From Hyphomicrobiales bacterium (GTDB lineage Bacteria > Pseudomonadota > Alphaproteobacteria > Rhizobiales > Beijerinckiaceae), in the NCBI GenBank assembly GCA_900470095.1, contig UBZM01000005.1, positions 199,583 to 263,582 of the forward strand: DNA of 64,000 bases. The letters are read 5' to 3'. This document shows, piece by piece, positions 1 through 7,400 of the stretch (position 1 is its first letter; each line of letters starts with the position of its first letter). Both the position numbers and the translations under genes were made by a program. The notes under the pieces are model-generated. The model did no database searches and had not been told where the DNA came from. It saw only the letters and a program-made list of their open reading frames with translations.

Positions 1-167
1 TAGGTGCTGCGCCCCATCACCACGGTGCGCATGCGCTTGAGGAAGATGCGGTAGTCGTGCTCGCCGAGGTCCATGTCGCCGTATTTGAAAAGCCAGTCGA
101 GATTGTCGTCCTCGGTGGCGATCCGCCCATCGAGGCTGGCGGCGATATATCCCAGAATCCTGGCCAT
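1..167 (-). CDS. Dihydrofolate reductase-like (RibD C-terminal domain) protein, 3' part cut by window edge
   Basis: The reverse strand encodes an N-terminus starting MARILGYIAASLDGRIA, followed by a GRSTY motif at the window edge. This is the usual opening of RibD_C/dihydrofolate reductase-family proteins, NADPH-dependent reductases of the cytosol. About 55 codons are visible and the rest lies outside the window. The start is the ATG whose complement ends at 167, preceded by GGAGAAG as ribosome binding site. It is divergent from the TetR gene at 216, with a palindrome between them, which suggests TetR controls it. The substrate cannot be told; many such stand-alone proteins are only loosely related to true DHFR. 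Confidence 0.8.
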   Translation of the reverse strand, partial: MARILGYIAASLDGRIATEDDNLDWLFKYGDMDLGEHDYRIFLKRMRTVVMGRST

Positions 168-189
168 GGCGGCTTCTCCATTGAATAAT

Positions 190-206
190 AAACGAACGTA
201 CGTTTA
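190..206. promoter_or_regulatory. Putative TetR operator between divergent genes
   Basis: The 48-base gap between the reductase-like gene and the TetR gene is AT-rich and contains a perfect 10-base palindrome, AACGTACGTT (195-204), inside the near-symmetric stretch AAACGAACGTACGTTTA. Local TetR regulators usually bind such dyads in divergent promoters. Binding is inferred. Confidence 0.55.
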
Positions 207-215
207 TATATCATC

Positions 216-773
216 ATGGCAAGACGCAAAACGATCCCTGACGAGCAGGTGCTCGAGACGCTCCTCGCAACGATGCTGGCGACGGGCCCGGACGCTCTCA
301 CCTTCGCCCGCGCGGCGAAGGCCTGCGGCCTCTCACCGGCGACGCTAGTGCAGCGCTACGGCAACCGCGAGGCCCTGGTTCACGCTATTCTCCTGCACGC
401 CTGGGACCGGCTCGATGCTGAGACCGGGGCGGCGGACGCGGAGGCGCCGCCGACGCCAGAAGGCGCGATCGACCTTCTGATCCGTCTGATGCCGTCCGAA
501 ACCGCGGAACGCGATGCTACCAACGGCCTGCTGCTGCTGAGGGAAGACATCCGCAATCCCGCGCTGCGTGCCCGCGGCGCTGCCTGGGGCCGCCGCCTCG
601 CCGAAGTGCTCGGCCGCCGCCTCTCGAAGGACCGGACGCGGGGCGAGCGCTTGGGGTGGCAGATGGCGAGCCTCTGGCAGGGCGCGCACACATGGTGGGC
701 CTTCACGCGCGACGCGCCTGCGGAACAGGCGATCCGACGCGTGTTGGAGGAGTGGGTCAAAGGGGTGAAATGA
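216..773 (+). CDS. TetR/AcrR family transcriptional regulator
   Basis: The 185-residue protein has the length and layout of TetR repressors. Residues about 8-55 form the N-terminal three-helix DNA-binding domain, with the helix-turn-helix around FARAAKACGLSPATLVQRYG, followed by an all-helical ligand domain with no recognisable specificity. It is divergent from the dihydrofolate reductase-like gene and separated from it by a palindrome, so self-regulation and control of that neighbour are likely. The ATG at 216 is preceded by AT-rich sequence without a strong Shine-Dalgarno, so the message may have a very short leader. Confidence 0.85.
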   Translation: MARRKTIPDEQVLETLLATMLATGPDALTFARAAKACGLSPATLVQRYGNREALVHAILLHAWDRLDAETGAADAEAPPTPEGAIDLLIRLMPSETAERDATNGLLLLREDIRNPALRARGAAWGRRLAEVLGRRLSKDRTRGERLGWQMASLWQGAHTWWAFTRDAPAEQAIRRVLEEWVKGVK

Positions 774-857
774 CCACCGGCCGCGCGAGGGGAGGTCCCC
801 AGGCGCGGGCCGGCACCAAATCTCCGTTCTGTCCTGGCTGCAGCCTCGTCCGGAGGA

Positions 858-1304
858 TCAGCCCTGCGGCGGCTTCCAGCCGGCCGATGGAATGGTGTTG
901 ATCATCCAGGGCACGCCGAACCTGTCGACGAGCGAGCCGAAGCCGGGCGACCAGAAGGTCTCTCCGAACGGCATGACGGCCTTGCCGCCTTCCGACAATT
1001 GCTCGAACCAGCCCTTTGCCTTGGCCTTGTCGTCGCTGTGCAGGGTGACGTCGAAGCCGTTCTTGGGCTTGTCGATATTGGGAGCCCATTTGACGTCCAT
1101 GTCGGCGCCCATCAAGGCCTGGTCGCCGACCTCGAGCCAGCAATGCATCAACCAGGTCTTGAACTTCTCGTCTGCGATCGGCATGCCCGGAGGCGCGTCG
1201 CCGTAGGATATGGCGGCGGTGATCTTTCCGCCCAGGACCTTGGCGTAGAATTCGAATGCCTCGCGGCATTGGCCCTGGAAGCTCAGGCTGGTCACGATCT
1301 TCAT
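858..1304 (-). CDS. VOC superfamily protein, PhnB/glyoxalase-like
   Basis: The 148-residue protein starts MKIVTSLSFQGQCREAFEFY and contains YAKVLGGKI, typical of the PhnB-like branch of the vicinal oxygen chelate fold (often annotated glyoxalase/bleomycin resistance or 3-demethylubiquinone methyltransferase-like). The end (FGETFWSPGFGSLVDRFGVP) is also characteristic. Its biochemical role is unknown. An upstream in-frame extension exists, but the ATG at 1304 has an AGGAG Shine-Dalgarno and begins the conserved domain, so it was chosen. It stands alone between the TetR and GntR genes. Confidence 0.85.
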   Translation of the reverse strand: MKIVTSLSFQGQCREAFEFYAKVLGGKITAAISYGDAPPGMPIADEKFKTWLMHCWLEVGDQALMGADMDVKWAPNIDKPKNGFDVTLHSDDKAKAKGWFEQLSEGGKAVMPFGETFWSPGFGSLVDRFGVPWMINTIPSAGWKPPQG

Positions 1305-1623
1305 GGTCGTCTCCTTTCTGATCGTCGCTCGGACGCGCGTCATGCGGGTTTGCATCATGCGGGGGTGATGACGAGGATACGCCGAACCGGTCGGCCCCCT
1401 CCCGAGGCACTTGCTGAAACCGCAATCGTCCAGCCGCATCAGCGCCTTGCCGCCGGGCAATCATTCGCCGAAATGCCGCTCCTGATCTTCTCCTGCCGCG
1501 CAGTCCGGGAGCAATTTAGACGATTGACGGGCGAGCAGCCAATGTCCGCTGCGACCCATGTGCTTCCGAACGTCCGGCACCAATCACGGTTCCGCGGCGC
1601 AGAGCCAAGCTCTGCTCGGGCGC
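1305..1623. other. Intergenic region, 319 bases, no gene seen
   Basis: This holds the upstream region of the VOC gene and the downstream region of the GntR gene, both on the minus strand. Open frames crossing it are not supported by ribosome binding sites or recognisable protein sequence. No clear terminator hairpin was seen. Confidence 0.5.
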
Positions 1624-2436
1624 CTACCGAACCTCGTTGATGTAAGCATGTGCGCGCGTGCTGGCGCGGTGGGAGCCGAGAATGGTCGGCACTCCGGCCT
1701 GGTCATAGGCGACCTCGTCGATGGCGAGCACCGCATCGCGCCCGGCGAGAGCCAGCAGGGCGATGTCCTCGTCAGTGGCGAGCTCGGCCGTGATCTGCTC
1801 GCGCACCGCCGAGATGCGGATGCCGTAGCGCTCGAGCAGATGGAGATAGAGCAGCGGCGGCAGCTCCGCCGGCTCGCGGGGCAGATCGGGCACCCGTTCT
1901 TCCGCTAGCAGCAGCTTGTCGTGCATGACCGGGCGGCCGTCAGCATGGCGGATGCGGTGGATCGCGACCACGCCGCCCTCCCTGATCTGCAGGCGTTGGG
2001 CCTGCTCGGGCGTAGGCGCCTGCGTCTCGACCGTCAGGAACTGGCTGGTCGACCGCACCAGGCTGCCATCCGCCCGGTGCAGGCGGAAATACTGGAAGAA
2101 GAAACGCAGCGAATGATGCGGCGCGCGGCCGGTGACGACCGTGCCGGTCTTGCGCCGGCGTGACAGCAAACCCTCGGCGACCAGGTCGCTCATCGCCCGG
2201 CGCACGGTGCCGACGGCGATGCCGAATCCCTGAGCCAATGACGTTTCGCTGGGCAGCACCATGCCGGGTTGCCATTCCCCGACGAGGATCGCCTCGGACA
2301 TGTGCCGCTTCACCCGCTCATAGAGCGGCGCGGAATCGAACGAAACGAGGTTCGGCAGCGTCAGCGCCACGTCACTGCCGCCGCTGATCAATCCCGCGGC
2401 AGGCGCCGTCGCTTTTTTGGCATTGACAGGAGGCAT
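1624..2436 (-). CDS. GntR family transcriptional regulator, HutC/UTRA type
   Basis: The 270-residue protein has an N-terminal winged helix-turn-helix (about residues 35-100: YERVKRHMSEAILVGEWQPG, then LPSETSLAQGFGIAVGTVRR), followed by a C-terminal UTRA ligand domain (about 115-265). HutC-type regulators sense small molecules, often related to the imported substrate. It is divergent from the M20/ABC operon starting at 2574 and is its likely regulator. A longer frame to 2499 would run past the AT-rich control region. The ATG at 2436 gives the normal family length but has only a weak Shine-Dalgarno. Confidence 0.85.
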   Translation of the reverse strand: MPPVNAKKATAPAAGLISGGSDVALTLPNLVSFDSAPLYERVKRHMSEAILVGEWQPGMVLPSETSLAQGFGIAVGTVRRAMSDLVAEGLLSRRRKTGTVVTGRAPHHSLRFFFQYFRLHRADGSLVRSTSQFLTVETQAPTPEQAQRLQIREGGVVAIHRIRHADGRPVMHDKLLLAEERVPDLPREPAELPPLLYLHLLERYGIRISAVREQITAELATDEDIALLALAGRDAVLAIDEVAYDQAGVPTILGSHRASTRAHAYINEVR

Positions 2437-2455
2437 GAGGCTGAGTCCTATTTCT

Positions 2456-2468
2456 ATATAGTTTATAT
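2456..2468. promoter_or_regulatory. AT-rich dyad between GntR gene and ABC operon
   Basis: ATATA-GTT-TATAT is an inverted repeat with perfect 5-base arms in an otherwise GC-rich region. It lies between the divergent GntR gene and the operon beginning at 2574. It could be a regulator site and/or the -10 region of the minus-strand promoter. Inference from position only. Confidence 0.4.
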
Positions 2469-2573
2469 GAAAGCTGCTTGAGCGCCAATGGCCATGCACT
2501 CCGCTACCTCAGCCATCTCCATGGCAGATCGCGTCCGCGCCGCCCAGCCGCCGTGCCAGGGCAGGGCGGTTCG

Positions 2574-3902
2574 ATGAGCGGCGCTGGGCAAGTGGCTCGC
2601 GAGGCGGCGGGCCTGGAGCGCGCCGGCGCCTGGATCGCCGGGGCGGTCGAGGCGGCCGTCGCGGATCTAGGCGCGATGATCGCGGTCGATACCTCGTTCC
2701 CGCCGGGGCAGGGCTATGGCGACTTCGCGACGCTGATGGAGACGCTGACGCGCCCGCTCGGCTTCGAGGCCGAACGCGTCGATGTGCCGGACGACCTCTG
2801 GCGTGTGCGCAACGGCCCCGCCGCCGGGGCGCGGACGAATCTGATTGCGACCCGTGCGAGTGGCAAACCAGTCTGCGGGCTCTATTTCCATGTCGACACG
2901 GTGCCGGCCGCACCGGGCTGGACGACCGATCCGCTCTTTATGTCGCGCGAGGGCGAACGCCTGATCGGCCTCGGCGCCGCCGACATGAAAGGCTGCATCG
3001 CCGCCGTGCTGCTGGCGCTGCAGGCGGCCGAAGCCTGCAACATCGAACTCGCCTATGATCCGATGCTGCTGTTCTGTACCGACGAGGAGGGGGGCCTTTA
3101 TCCCGGCATCCGTTATCTCGCCGAGCAGGGCCGGCTCGACGGCCATATCGTCAATTTCAACGGCAGCGCCGAGGCGCGTATCTGGGCAGGCTGCTTCGGC
3201 CTCTTCAACCTTCTGGTGCGGGTTCGCGGCCAGGCAGTCCATGCCGGCGAAGGCAACCGCCGGGGGCTCGGCCTCAACGCGATCGAAGGCTCGCTGCCGC
3301 TGCTCAACGCGTTGGCAGCTCTCAAGGCGGGGGTGGCGACGCGCCTGTCCGCCCTGCCGCCGCCGCCTGGAAAACCGGCCCTGGCCGCGCAGCTCAACAT
3401 CGCAACGATCGGCGGCGGCACGGCTGGCGGGCAGGTGCCGGCCCTGCTCGAACTCACGCTGAACCGCCGCTACATGCCGGAAGAAGCTTTTGAGGACGCG
3501 CTGGCGGAGATCGAGGAGACGGTCGGCCGCGCCGTCGCCTCCGTCCCCGGCCTGACCGTCGAGACCGCGCTCGTCGGTCATCTCGCTCCGACCAGCGATC
3601 CGGCCGGCCCGCATTGGCCGCGCTGGCAGGCCGCCGTCGGCGCGGGCTTCGGCTATGCGCCGGAGGATTTCCGCCGCTGGGGTGCGGCGAGCTGCTCGGA
3701 TTTCGGCTGGGTCCAGCGCGCAACCGGGAGGTCGGAAGTGTTGCTCGGGGGGCTCGGCCGCCCCGATCGCAATATCCACGCGCCGGGCGAGTACACGACG
3801 GTGTCCGACATCATCGCGCTGGCGCGCGCTGTGCTCGCCTATCTCTCGGCTGAGTTCAGGCCCGAGCTCAACCCCGATCAGCCCAACTCAGATCCTGCCT
3901 GA
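2574..3902 (+). CDS. M20 family metallo-hydrolase (ArgE/DapE/carboxypeptidase G2-like)
   Basis: The 442-residue protein has the M20 di-zinc hydrolase layout: FHVDT (His106, Asp108), GAADMKG (bridging Asp137), CTDEEGG (Glu171/Glu172), a dimerisation domain about 205-320, and a late IHAPGE (His402). Family members cleave amide bonds of N-acyl amino acids or peptides in the cytosol. The usual EPT segment, whose acidic residue is a zinc ligand, reads FNGSAEAR (about 195-202), so one ligand is missing or displaced. The start at 2574 follows a GGGCAGGGCGG Shine-Dalgarno; a frame opening at 2478 would overlap the GntR promoter. It is the first gene of the peptide-type ABC operon and probably processes the imported compound. 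Confidence 0.82.
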   Translation: MSGAGQVAREAAGLERAGAWIAGAVEAAVADLGAMIAVDTSFPPGQGYGDFATLMETLTRPLGFEAERVDVPDDLWRVRNGPAAGARTNLIATRASGKPVCGLYFHVDTVPAAPGWTTDPLFMSREGERLIGLGAADMKGCIAAVLLALQAAEACNIELAYDPMLLFCTDEEGGLYPGIRYLAEQGRLDGHIVNFNGSAEARIWAGCFGLFNLLVRVRGQAVHAGEGNRRGLGLNAIEGSLPLLNALAALKAGVATRLSALPPPPGKPALAAQLNIATIGGGTAGGQVPALLELTLNRRYMPEEAFEDALAEIEETVGRAVASVPGLTVETALVGHLAPTSDPAGPHWPRWQAAVGAGFGYAPEDFRRWGAASCSDFGWVQRATGRSEVLLGGLGRPDRNIHAPGEYTTVSDIIALARAVLAYLSAEFRPELNPDQPNSDPA

Positions 3903-3940
3903 CCCGACTTTTTCGAATTCCGAAGCTGAAGGAGCGTTCC

Positions 3941-5497
3941 ATGCCGAGCATCCACCGTCGTGATTTCCTCGCCGCCTCCGCCGCCTTCGGCGGGCTCGGC
4001 CTGAGCGGTCTGCCGGCCTTCGCCCAGAATGCGCCCCGGCGCGGCGGCACCTTGCGCGTCAGCGTCGACCAGGCGGTCTCTAAGCTCAACCCGCTGGTCA
4101 CCCGGGTGAACCCGGAATATCTCGTCGCCGAGTTGCTCTATTCCGGCCTGACGCGCTTGAATCCAGATATGAGCGCCGAGCCGGATCTCGCTGAATCCTG
4201 GACGAATTCCGCCGATCTGACTGAATGGACCTTCGCGCTCCGCAAGGGCCTGACCTTCCATGACGGCTCTGCTTGCACGGCGGCCGATGTGGTCGCGACA
4301 TTCGAGGCCATTCTCGATGCCAAGACCGCGTCCCCCGCGCGCCAGAATGTCGGGCCGATCGCCAAGGTCGCGGCCAGGGACGACAGTACTGTCGTCTTCA
4401 CCCTGTCGGCGCCCTTCGCCGATCTGCCGGTGACGTTGGCCTATACCAACGCCAAGATCGTGCCGGCCGCCGTCATCAAGGGCGGGCTGGAGAAGCTCGA
4501 CCGCCAGGCCGTCGGCACGGGGCCGTTCAAGCTCGTCTCTTTCGAGCCGGAGCGGCAGATCGTGGTCGCCCGCAACGAGGCCTATTACGACAAGGCACGG
4601 CCCTATCTCGACAAGGTCGAGGTCGTGGTCTTCCCGGATGTCAGTGCCGAAGCCTCGGCGCTGATCGCCGGCGATACCGATCTGATCAGCACCACGCCGC
4701 CGACCGAGTTCGGCCGGCTGCAGAAGGCGTCGGGCGTCAAGGCGCTGCGCGTCCCGTCGGGCCAGTTCTGCAACGTCAATTTCGGCTGCGACCAGAAACC
4801 CTTCAACGATGTGCGCGTGCGCCAGGCGCTGGCGCTCACCGTCGACCGTGCCGCGATGGTCGATTTCGTCACCGAGGGTTTTGGCTCGATCGGCAACGAC
4901 ACCCCGCTCAGCCCGGCCTATCGCTTCTTCGCCGAGCTGCCGGCGAAGAAGGTGGACATCGCCAAGGCCAAGGCGCTGCTGGCGGAGGCCGGCTATCCCA
5001 AGGGACTGGAAGCGACGCTGATCGCCTCGGATCGGCCGGGGCAGCGCACGCAGCTCGCCGTGGCGCTGCGCGAGATGGCCAAGCCCGCCGGTTTCGACAT
5101 CAAGGTCGAGACCATGCCGCACGCGACCTATCTCGACCAGGTCTGGAAGAAGGGCTCCTTCTATGTCGGCTTCTACAACATGCAGGCGACGGCGGATGCC
5201 ATCTTCTCGCTGCTCTACACCTCGAACGCCGCCTGGAACGAGACGCGCTGGAACAATACCGCCTTCGACAAGCTGATCTTCGAGGCGCGCGCCACGGTCG
5301 ACGAGACCAAGCGCCGCGCGCTCTACGCGCAGGCGCAGAAGCTGATGTATGACGAGGTTCCCTCGATCATCCCCGCCTTCTTCGACCTGCTCGGCGGACA
5401 GCGCGATTGGGTGCAGGGCTACCAGCTCCATCCGCGCGGCGCCGTCTTCCGGCTCGATTTCGTCTCGCTCGGCGCCAACGCGCCGAAGCGCGGCTGA
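3941..5497 (+). CDS. ABC transporter substrate-binding protein, family 5 (peptide/nickel/opine type)
   Basis: The 518-residue periplasmic binding protein has a twin-arginine signal (HRRDFL at residues 6-11, cleavage after about PAFA) and the SBP_bac_5 fold, with the family pattern AESWTNSADLTEWTFALRKG near the N-terminal lobe. These proteins capture di/oligopeptides, opines, nickel chelates or glycosides for Dpp/Opp importers. It is followed by two permeases and a double ATPase, which complete the importer. Flanking hydrolase genes suggest the ligand is an acylated amino acid or similar compound. A GAAGGAG Shine-Dalgarno precedes ATG 3941. Hairpins at 5505-5597 follow the gene. Confidence 0.9.
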   Translation: MPSIHRRDFLAASAAFGGLGLSGLPAFAQNAPRRGGTLRVSVDQAVSKLNPLVTRVNPEYLVAELLYSGLTRLNPDMSAEPDLAESWTNSADLTEWTFALRKGLTFHDGSACTAADVVATFEAILDAKTASPARQNVGPIAKVAARDDSTVVFTLSAPFADLPVTLAYTNAKIVPAAVIKGGLEKLDRQAVGTGPFKLVSFEPERQIVVARNEAYYDKARPYLDKVEVVVFPDVSAEASALIAGDTDLISTTPPTEFGRLQKASGVKALRVPSGQFCNVNFGCDQKPFNDVRVRQALALTVDRAAMVDFVTEGFGSIGNDTPLSPAYRFFAELPAKKVDIAKAKALLAEAGYPKGLEATLIASDRPGQRTQLAVALREMAKPAGFDIKVETMPHATYLDQVWKKGSFYVGFYNMQATADAIFSLLYTSNAAWNETRWNNTAFDKLIFEARATVDETKRRALYAQAQKLMYDEVPSIIPAFFDLLGGQRDWVQGYQLHPRGAVFRLDFVSLGANAPKRG

Positions 5498-5504
5498 GCC
5501 CGTT

Positions 5505-5597
5505 CCAATCAGCTTGCACCGCAAGCTGATTGGAAAAACGGTCTCCATTCCAAAGTGAGAGACGGGTTCACCGATCAGATTGGTTCAATCTGATCGG
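5505..5597 (+). other. Two strong tandem RNA hairpins between binding-protein and permease genes
   Basis: The first hairpin has a perfect 13-base stem (CCAATCAGCTTGC, 5505-5517, with its complement at 5521-5533) and a 3-base loop. The second has a perfect 11-base stem (CCGATCAGATT, 5571-5581, with its complement at 5587-5597) and a 5-base loop. Neither is followed by a U-run, so simple termination is unlikely. Intercistronic hairpins after binding-protein genes are known to protect upstream mRNA and raise binding protein over permease. That role is inferred here. Confidence 0.7.
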
Positions 5598-5631
5598 ATC
5601 CGGCTCCAAGCAAAAAGCGAGGCATAAGCGC

Positions 5632-6579
5632 GTGTCGCCCGCCTATATCCTCAAGCGGATCCTGCTGATCGGCTACACGCTGCTGGTCGTGTCGCTGATC
5701 GTCTTCGCGATCACCCAGATCCTGCCGGCCGACGCTGCCGTCATGATGCTGGGTGAGAATGCGACGCCGGACGCGCTGGCGGCGCTGCGCGTCAAGATGG
5801 GGCTGAACGACTCGATCTGGCTGCAGTACCTGCACTGGCTCGCAGGCGTCCTGCACGGTGATTTCGGCCTCTCGATGCGCACCGGCCAGCCGGTCGCGCC
5901 CGCGATGTTCGAGGCGCTCGGCCGCTCGCTGCTGCTGGCCCTGTTCTCGATCGTGCTGATGTTGGTGCTCGCGATCCCGCTCGGCATCATCGCGGCGGTG
6001 CGGCGCGGCCGGGCCGTCGATCTCGGGGTGAGCTTTCTCTCCTATGTCGGTGTTTCGCTTCCGGAATTCGTCACCGCCACGCTCGTCGTTCTGGTGCTGG
6101 CGGACTGGCTGCAATGGCTGCCGGCGACAGGCTATGTCCCGCTGACCGAGGACCCACTGCGCGGCCTCAGGCATCTCGTCCTGCCGGTGCTGACCGTCTC
6201 GCTCATCCTGATCGCCCATGTCTCGCGCATGGTGCGCTCGGAACTGGTCGATGTGCTGCATTCCGACTATATCCGCGCGGCGCGCCTCAAGGGCCTGTCG
6301 AAGCGGCAGGTGCTGTTCAAGCACGCGCTGCGCAATGCGCTGCTGCCGACCATCACCATCGTCGCGCTCGATGTCGGCTATCTGCTCGGCGGCGTCATCG
6401 TCGTCGAGGAGATCTTTGCGCTGCCGGGCATCGGGCGCCAGCTCATCGTCGCGATCCAGGCGCGCGACCTGCCATCCATCCAGGCCGGCGCGCTGATCCT
6501 GGCGACGACCTATGCCGTCGCCAATTTCCTCGCCGACATCGCCTATGCCTGGCTCGACCGGAGGATCCAGTATGATTGA
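5632..6579 (+). CDS. ABC transporter permease, DppB/OppB type
   Basis: The 315-residue inner-membrane protein has about six membrane segments, an N-terminal helix (YILKRILLIGYTLLVVSLIV) and the cytoplasmic EAA-type coupling loop DYIRAARLKGLSKRQVLFKH. The GTG at 5632 was chosen because GCGAGG lies about nine bases upstream and the sequence from there matches the family start. An ATG frame at 5530 would translate through the second hairpin. It overlaps the next permease by eight bases. It forms the transmembrane channel with the DppC-type partner. Confidence 0.88.
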   Translation: MSPAYILKRILLIGYTLLVVSLIVFAITQILPADAAVMMLGENATPDALAALRVKMGLNDSIWLQYLHWLAGVLHGDFGLSMRTGQPVAPAMFEALGRSLLLALFSIVLMLVLAIPLGIIAAVRRGRAVDLGVSFLSYVGVSLPEFVTATLVVLVLADWLQWLPATGYVPLTEDPLRGLRHLVLPVLTVSLILIAHVSRMVRSELVDVLHSDYIRAARLKGLSKRQVLFKHALRNALLPTITIVALDVGYLLGGVIVVEEIFALPGIGRQLIVAIQARDLPSIQAGALILATTYAVANFLADIAYAWLDRRIQYD

Positions 6580-7396
6580 GATCCTCAAACGGATGCTGCG
6601 TTCGCCGCAAGGCGCGCTCGGCCTGGTCATCGTCGGCCTGATCCTGCTCGCCGTCATCGTCGGGCCGTGGTTTGCGCCCTACGATCCCGAGAAGATGGCG
6701 CCGCTGATGCGCTACAAGCCGCCGAGCGCGCAGTTCTGGCTCGGGACCGACCAGTATGGCCGCGATATCCTGAGCCGACTGCTGCATGGCGCGCGCGCCA
6801 CCGTCGTCATGGCGGTGATCGCAACTGCGCTCGGCACGCTGGTCGGCGCCGTGGTCGGCACGATCTCGGCCTTCCTCGGCGGGCGCAGCGACGAGGCGAT
6901 CATGCGCACCGTCGATGCCATCATGTCGATCCCGAGCCTGCTGCTGGCGCTGCTGATCGTGAACCTGCTCGGCAAGAGCAGCGTGAACGCACTTCTCGCC
7001 ATCGCGCTCGCCTTCGCGCCCGGCATGGCGCGGGTGACACGCTCGGTCGCGCTCGCCGTGCGCAAGCAGGACTATGTCAATGCCGCCATCGCGCGCGGCG
7101 AGAGCGCCGCCTACATCGTCGGGCGCGAGATGCTGCCGAATGTGGTCGCCCCGATCGTCGTCGAGATGACGATCCGCGTCGCCTTCGCGGTGATGCTGTT
7201 TGCGACGCTCTCCTTCCTCGGGCTCGGCGCCCAGCCGCCGGCCTCGGAATGGGGGCTGATGGTCGCGGAGGCCCGCCGCTTCATGCATCTGAGCCCCTGG
7301 ATGATCCTATGGCCGAGCCTCGCCGTCGCGCTGGTCGCGATCGGTTTCAATCTGCTCGGCGATGGCTTGCGCGACGCGCTGAACCCGAGGAGCTGA
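6572..7396 (+). CDS. ABC transporter permease, DppC/OppC type
   Basis: The 274-residue protein begins MIEILKRMLRSPQGALGLVI with the first membrane helix, then a periplasmic stretch with FAPYDPEKM and FWLGTDQYGRDILSRLLHGA, a DppC hallmark, then four or five helices with the coupling loop DYVNAAIARGESAAYIVGRE. The ATG at 6572 has GGAGG upstream and overlaps the end of the DppB gene. It is the second half of the membrane channel of the peptide-type importer. Confidence 0.9.
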   Translation: MIEILKRMLRSPQGALGLVIVGLILLAVIVGPWFAPYDPEKMAPLMRYKPPSAQFWLGTDQYGRDILSRLLHGARATVVMAVIATALGTLVGAVVGTISAFLGGRSDEAIMRTVDAIMSIPSLLLALLIVNLLGKSSVNALLAIALAFAPGMARVTRSVALAVRKQDYVNAAIARGESAAYIVGREMLPNVVAPIVVEMTIRVAFAVMLFATLSFLGLGAQPPASEWGLMVAEARRFMHLSPWMILWPSLAVALVAIGFNLLGDGLRDALNPRS

Positions 7397-7400
7397 GGCG

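Noticed and set aside
2478-2573. N-terminal extension of the first M20 protein
   Set aside because: It would overlap the GntR control region and has no family similarity. The ATG at 2574 has a better ribosome site.
3878-5548. 556-codon open frame on the minus strand
   Set aside because: Antisense shadow of the family 5 binding protein, which has a Tat signal, full-length fold and ribosome site.
5505-5597. Intrinsic terminators inside the peptide ABC operon
   Set aside because: The hairpins lack a following U-run, and the downstream permease genes need the same transcript.
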